A stretch of DNA of 5,829 nt from Actinomycetes bacterium (GTDB taxonomy: Bacteria > Actinomycetota > Actinomycetes > Actinomycetales > Cellulomonadaceae). The position numbers were made by a program, and so were the translations under genes. The notes beneath the pieces were generated by a model. It had not been told where the DNA came from, did no database searches, and worked only from the letters and a program-made list of their open reading frames with translations. Positions 5,465 to 5,829 of this stretch are shown here, piece by piece (position 1 is the first letter of the stretch; each line of letters begins with the position of its first letter). The stretch lies in contig JAEWQZ010000411.1 of the NCBI GenBank assembly GCA_023460255.1, positions 1-5,829 of the forward strand, written 5' to 3'.

Positions 5465-5829
5465 ATGCTCAGCCGTCGGCTCGCCCGCCCGCTCCTTGCC
5501 ACCTGGTTCGTCGCCGAGGGGGTCGACGCCGCCCGGCGGCCCGGCCCGCACGTCTCGCGGATGCGGGAGACGTGGCGCCGACAGGCCGAACGGCTCGACG
5601 TGCCGCCACCGCCCGACACGCGCACCCTCACCACCATCGTCAGGGTCCACGGCGGCGCGATGGCCGCCGCAGGCATCCTGCTCGCGCTCGGCAAGGCACC
5701 GCGCACCGCGGCCACCGCGCTGGCCGTGCTCACCCTCCCCCTGGCGGTCATGGACGCCCCGAGCCGCACCGGGGGCGGCGAGGGCACGGGTGGCCGCGTG
5801 CCGAACGCGTTCCTGCGCGACCTGAGCCT
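5465..5829 (+). CDS. DoxX-family membrane protein, N-terminal part (partial)
   Basis: The frame opens at ATG 5465, with a strong gaggagg (5453-5459) five bases upstream, and continues without a stop for 121 codons to the right edge. The start MLSRRLARPLLATWFVAEGV matches the first membrane helix of actinobacterial DoxX proteins. It is followed by a loop, then VHGGAMAAAGILLALGK (61-77) and TAATALAVLTLPLAVM (81-96) as two more hydrophobic segments, and NAFLRDLS (114-121), which corresponds to the conserved FLKNLS at the start of the last helix. DoxX proteins are small four-helix membrane proteins; in mycobacteria one works with SodA and a thiosulfate sulfurtransferase against oxidative stress, but many have no known role. 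It is transcribed divergently from sigR. The missing C-terminus is outside the window. The family call is confident, the function is not. Confidence 0.85.
   Translation, partial: MLSRRLARPLLATWFVAEGVDAARRPGPHVSRMRETWRRQAERLDVPPPPDTRTLTTIVRVHGGAMAAAGILLALGKAPRTAATALAVLTLPLAVMDAPSRTGGGEGTGGRVPNAFLRDLS

Noticed and set aside
5389..5787. Extension of the sigR frame to 410 residues
   Set aside because: Beyond the promoter at 5362-5388 the frame runs through the control region and is antisense to doxX; no transcript from the identified promoter could include it.
5496..5825. 109-codon plus-strand frame overlapping doxX
   Set aside because: It is a +1-type shadow with Arg/Ser/Pro-rich sequence. The frame from 5465 has the ribosome site and DoxX-like helices.

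Overview
The window is very GC-rich. Its codons end mostly in G or C, and long accidental open frames run antisense to every gene. A SigR-type ECF sigma factor paired with a zinc-binding RsrA-type anti-sigma factor points to a mycothiol-making actinomycete. A PilT ATPase and a FIST sensor beside it suggest a member of the Micrococcales, possibly Cellulomonas-like; that last step is inference from gene content. I see no RNA gene, insertion sequence, CRISPR array or phage gene.

Layout, left to right. (1) 1-1400, minus strand: a FIST-domain sensory protein (216-1400) and, 12 bases downstream, the start of a probable GAF-domain signalling protein that runs off the left edge. The region upstream of FIST (1401-1566) contains no TA dinucleotide, so it has no ordinary TANNNT -10 box, but it has a possible FliA/WhiG-type promoter. 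(2) 1567-3005, minus strand: a DUF4097 beta-repeat protein overlapping by one base (TGATG) a PadR-family repressor gene. Just upstream is a 40-bp imperfect dyad (3017-3056) that overlaps a probable -10 box and is the likely PadR operator. (3) 3115-5268, minus strand: a tight three-gene operon, sigR - rsrA (4-base GTGA overlap) - pilT (1-base gap). (4) 5465-5829, plus strand: the N-terminal part of a DoxX-family membrane protein, divergent from sigR.

The best-supported biology is the thiol-oxidative stress switch. RsrA keeps the Cys-His-Cys-Cys zinc ligands at the same spacing as the Streptomyces protein. Upstream of sigR there is an exact match to the SigR/SigH promoter consensus (GGGAAT ... 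GTT, 18 bases between GGAAT and GTT), so sigR very probably drives its own operon. An in-frame ATG lies nine bases after this promoter. A second candidate -10 box (TAGGCT) lies eight bases before the ATG of the normal-length protein, which has no clear Shine-Dalgarno sequence. Together these suggest two promoters making two SigR isoforms, as known in other actinomycetes. Less expected is pilT as the third gene of this operon, which would place a type IV pilus motor under redox stress control.

The FIST/GAF pair and the DUF4097/PadR pair look like separate two-gene transcription units. Their ligands and targets cannot be read from the sequence.
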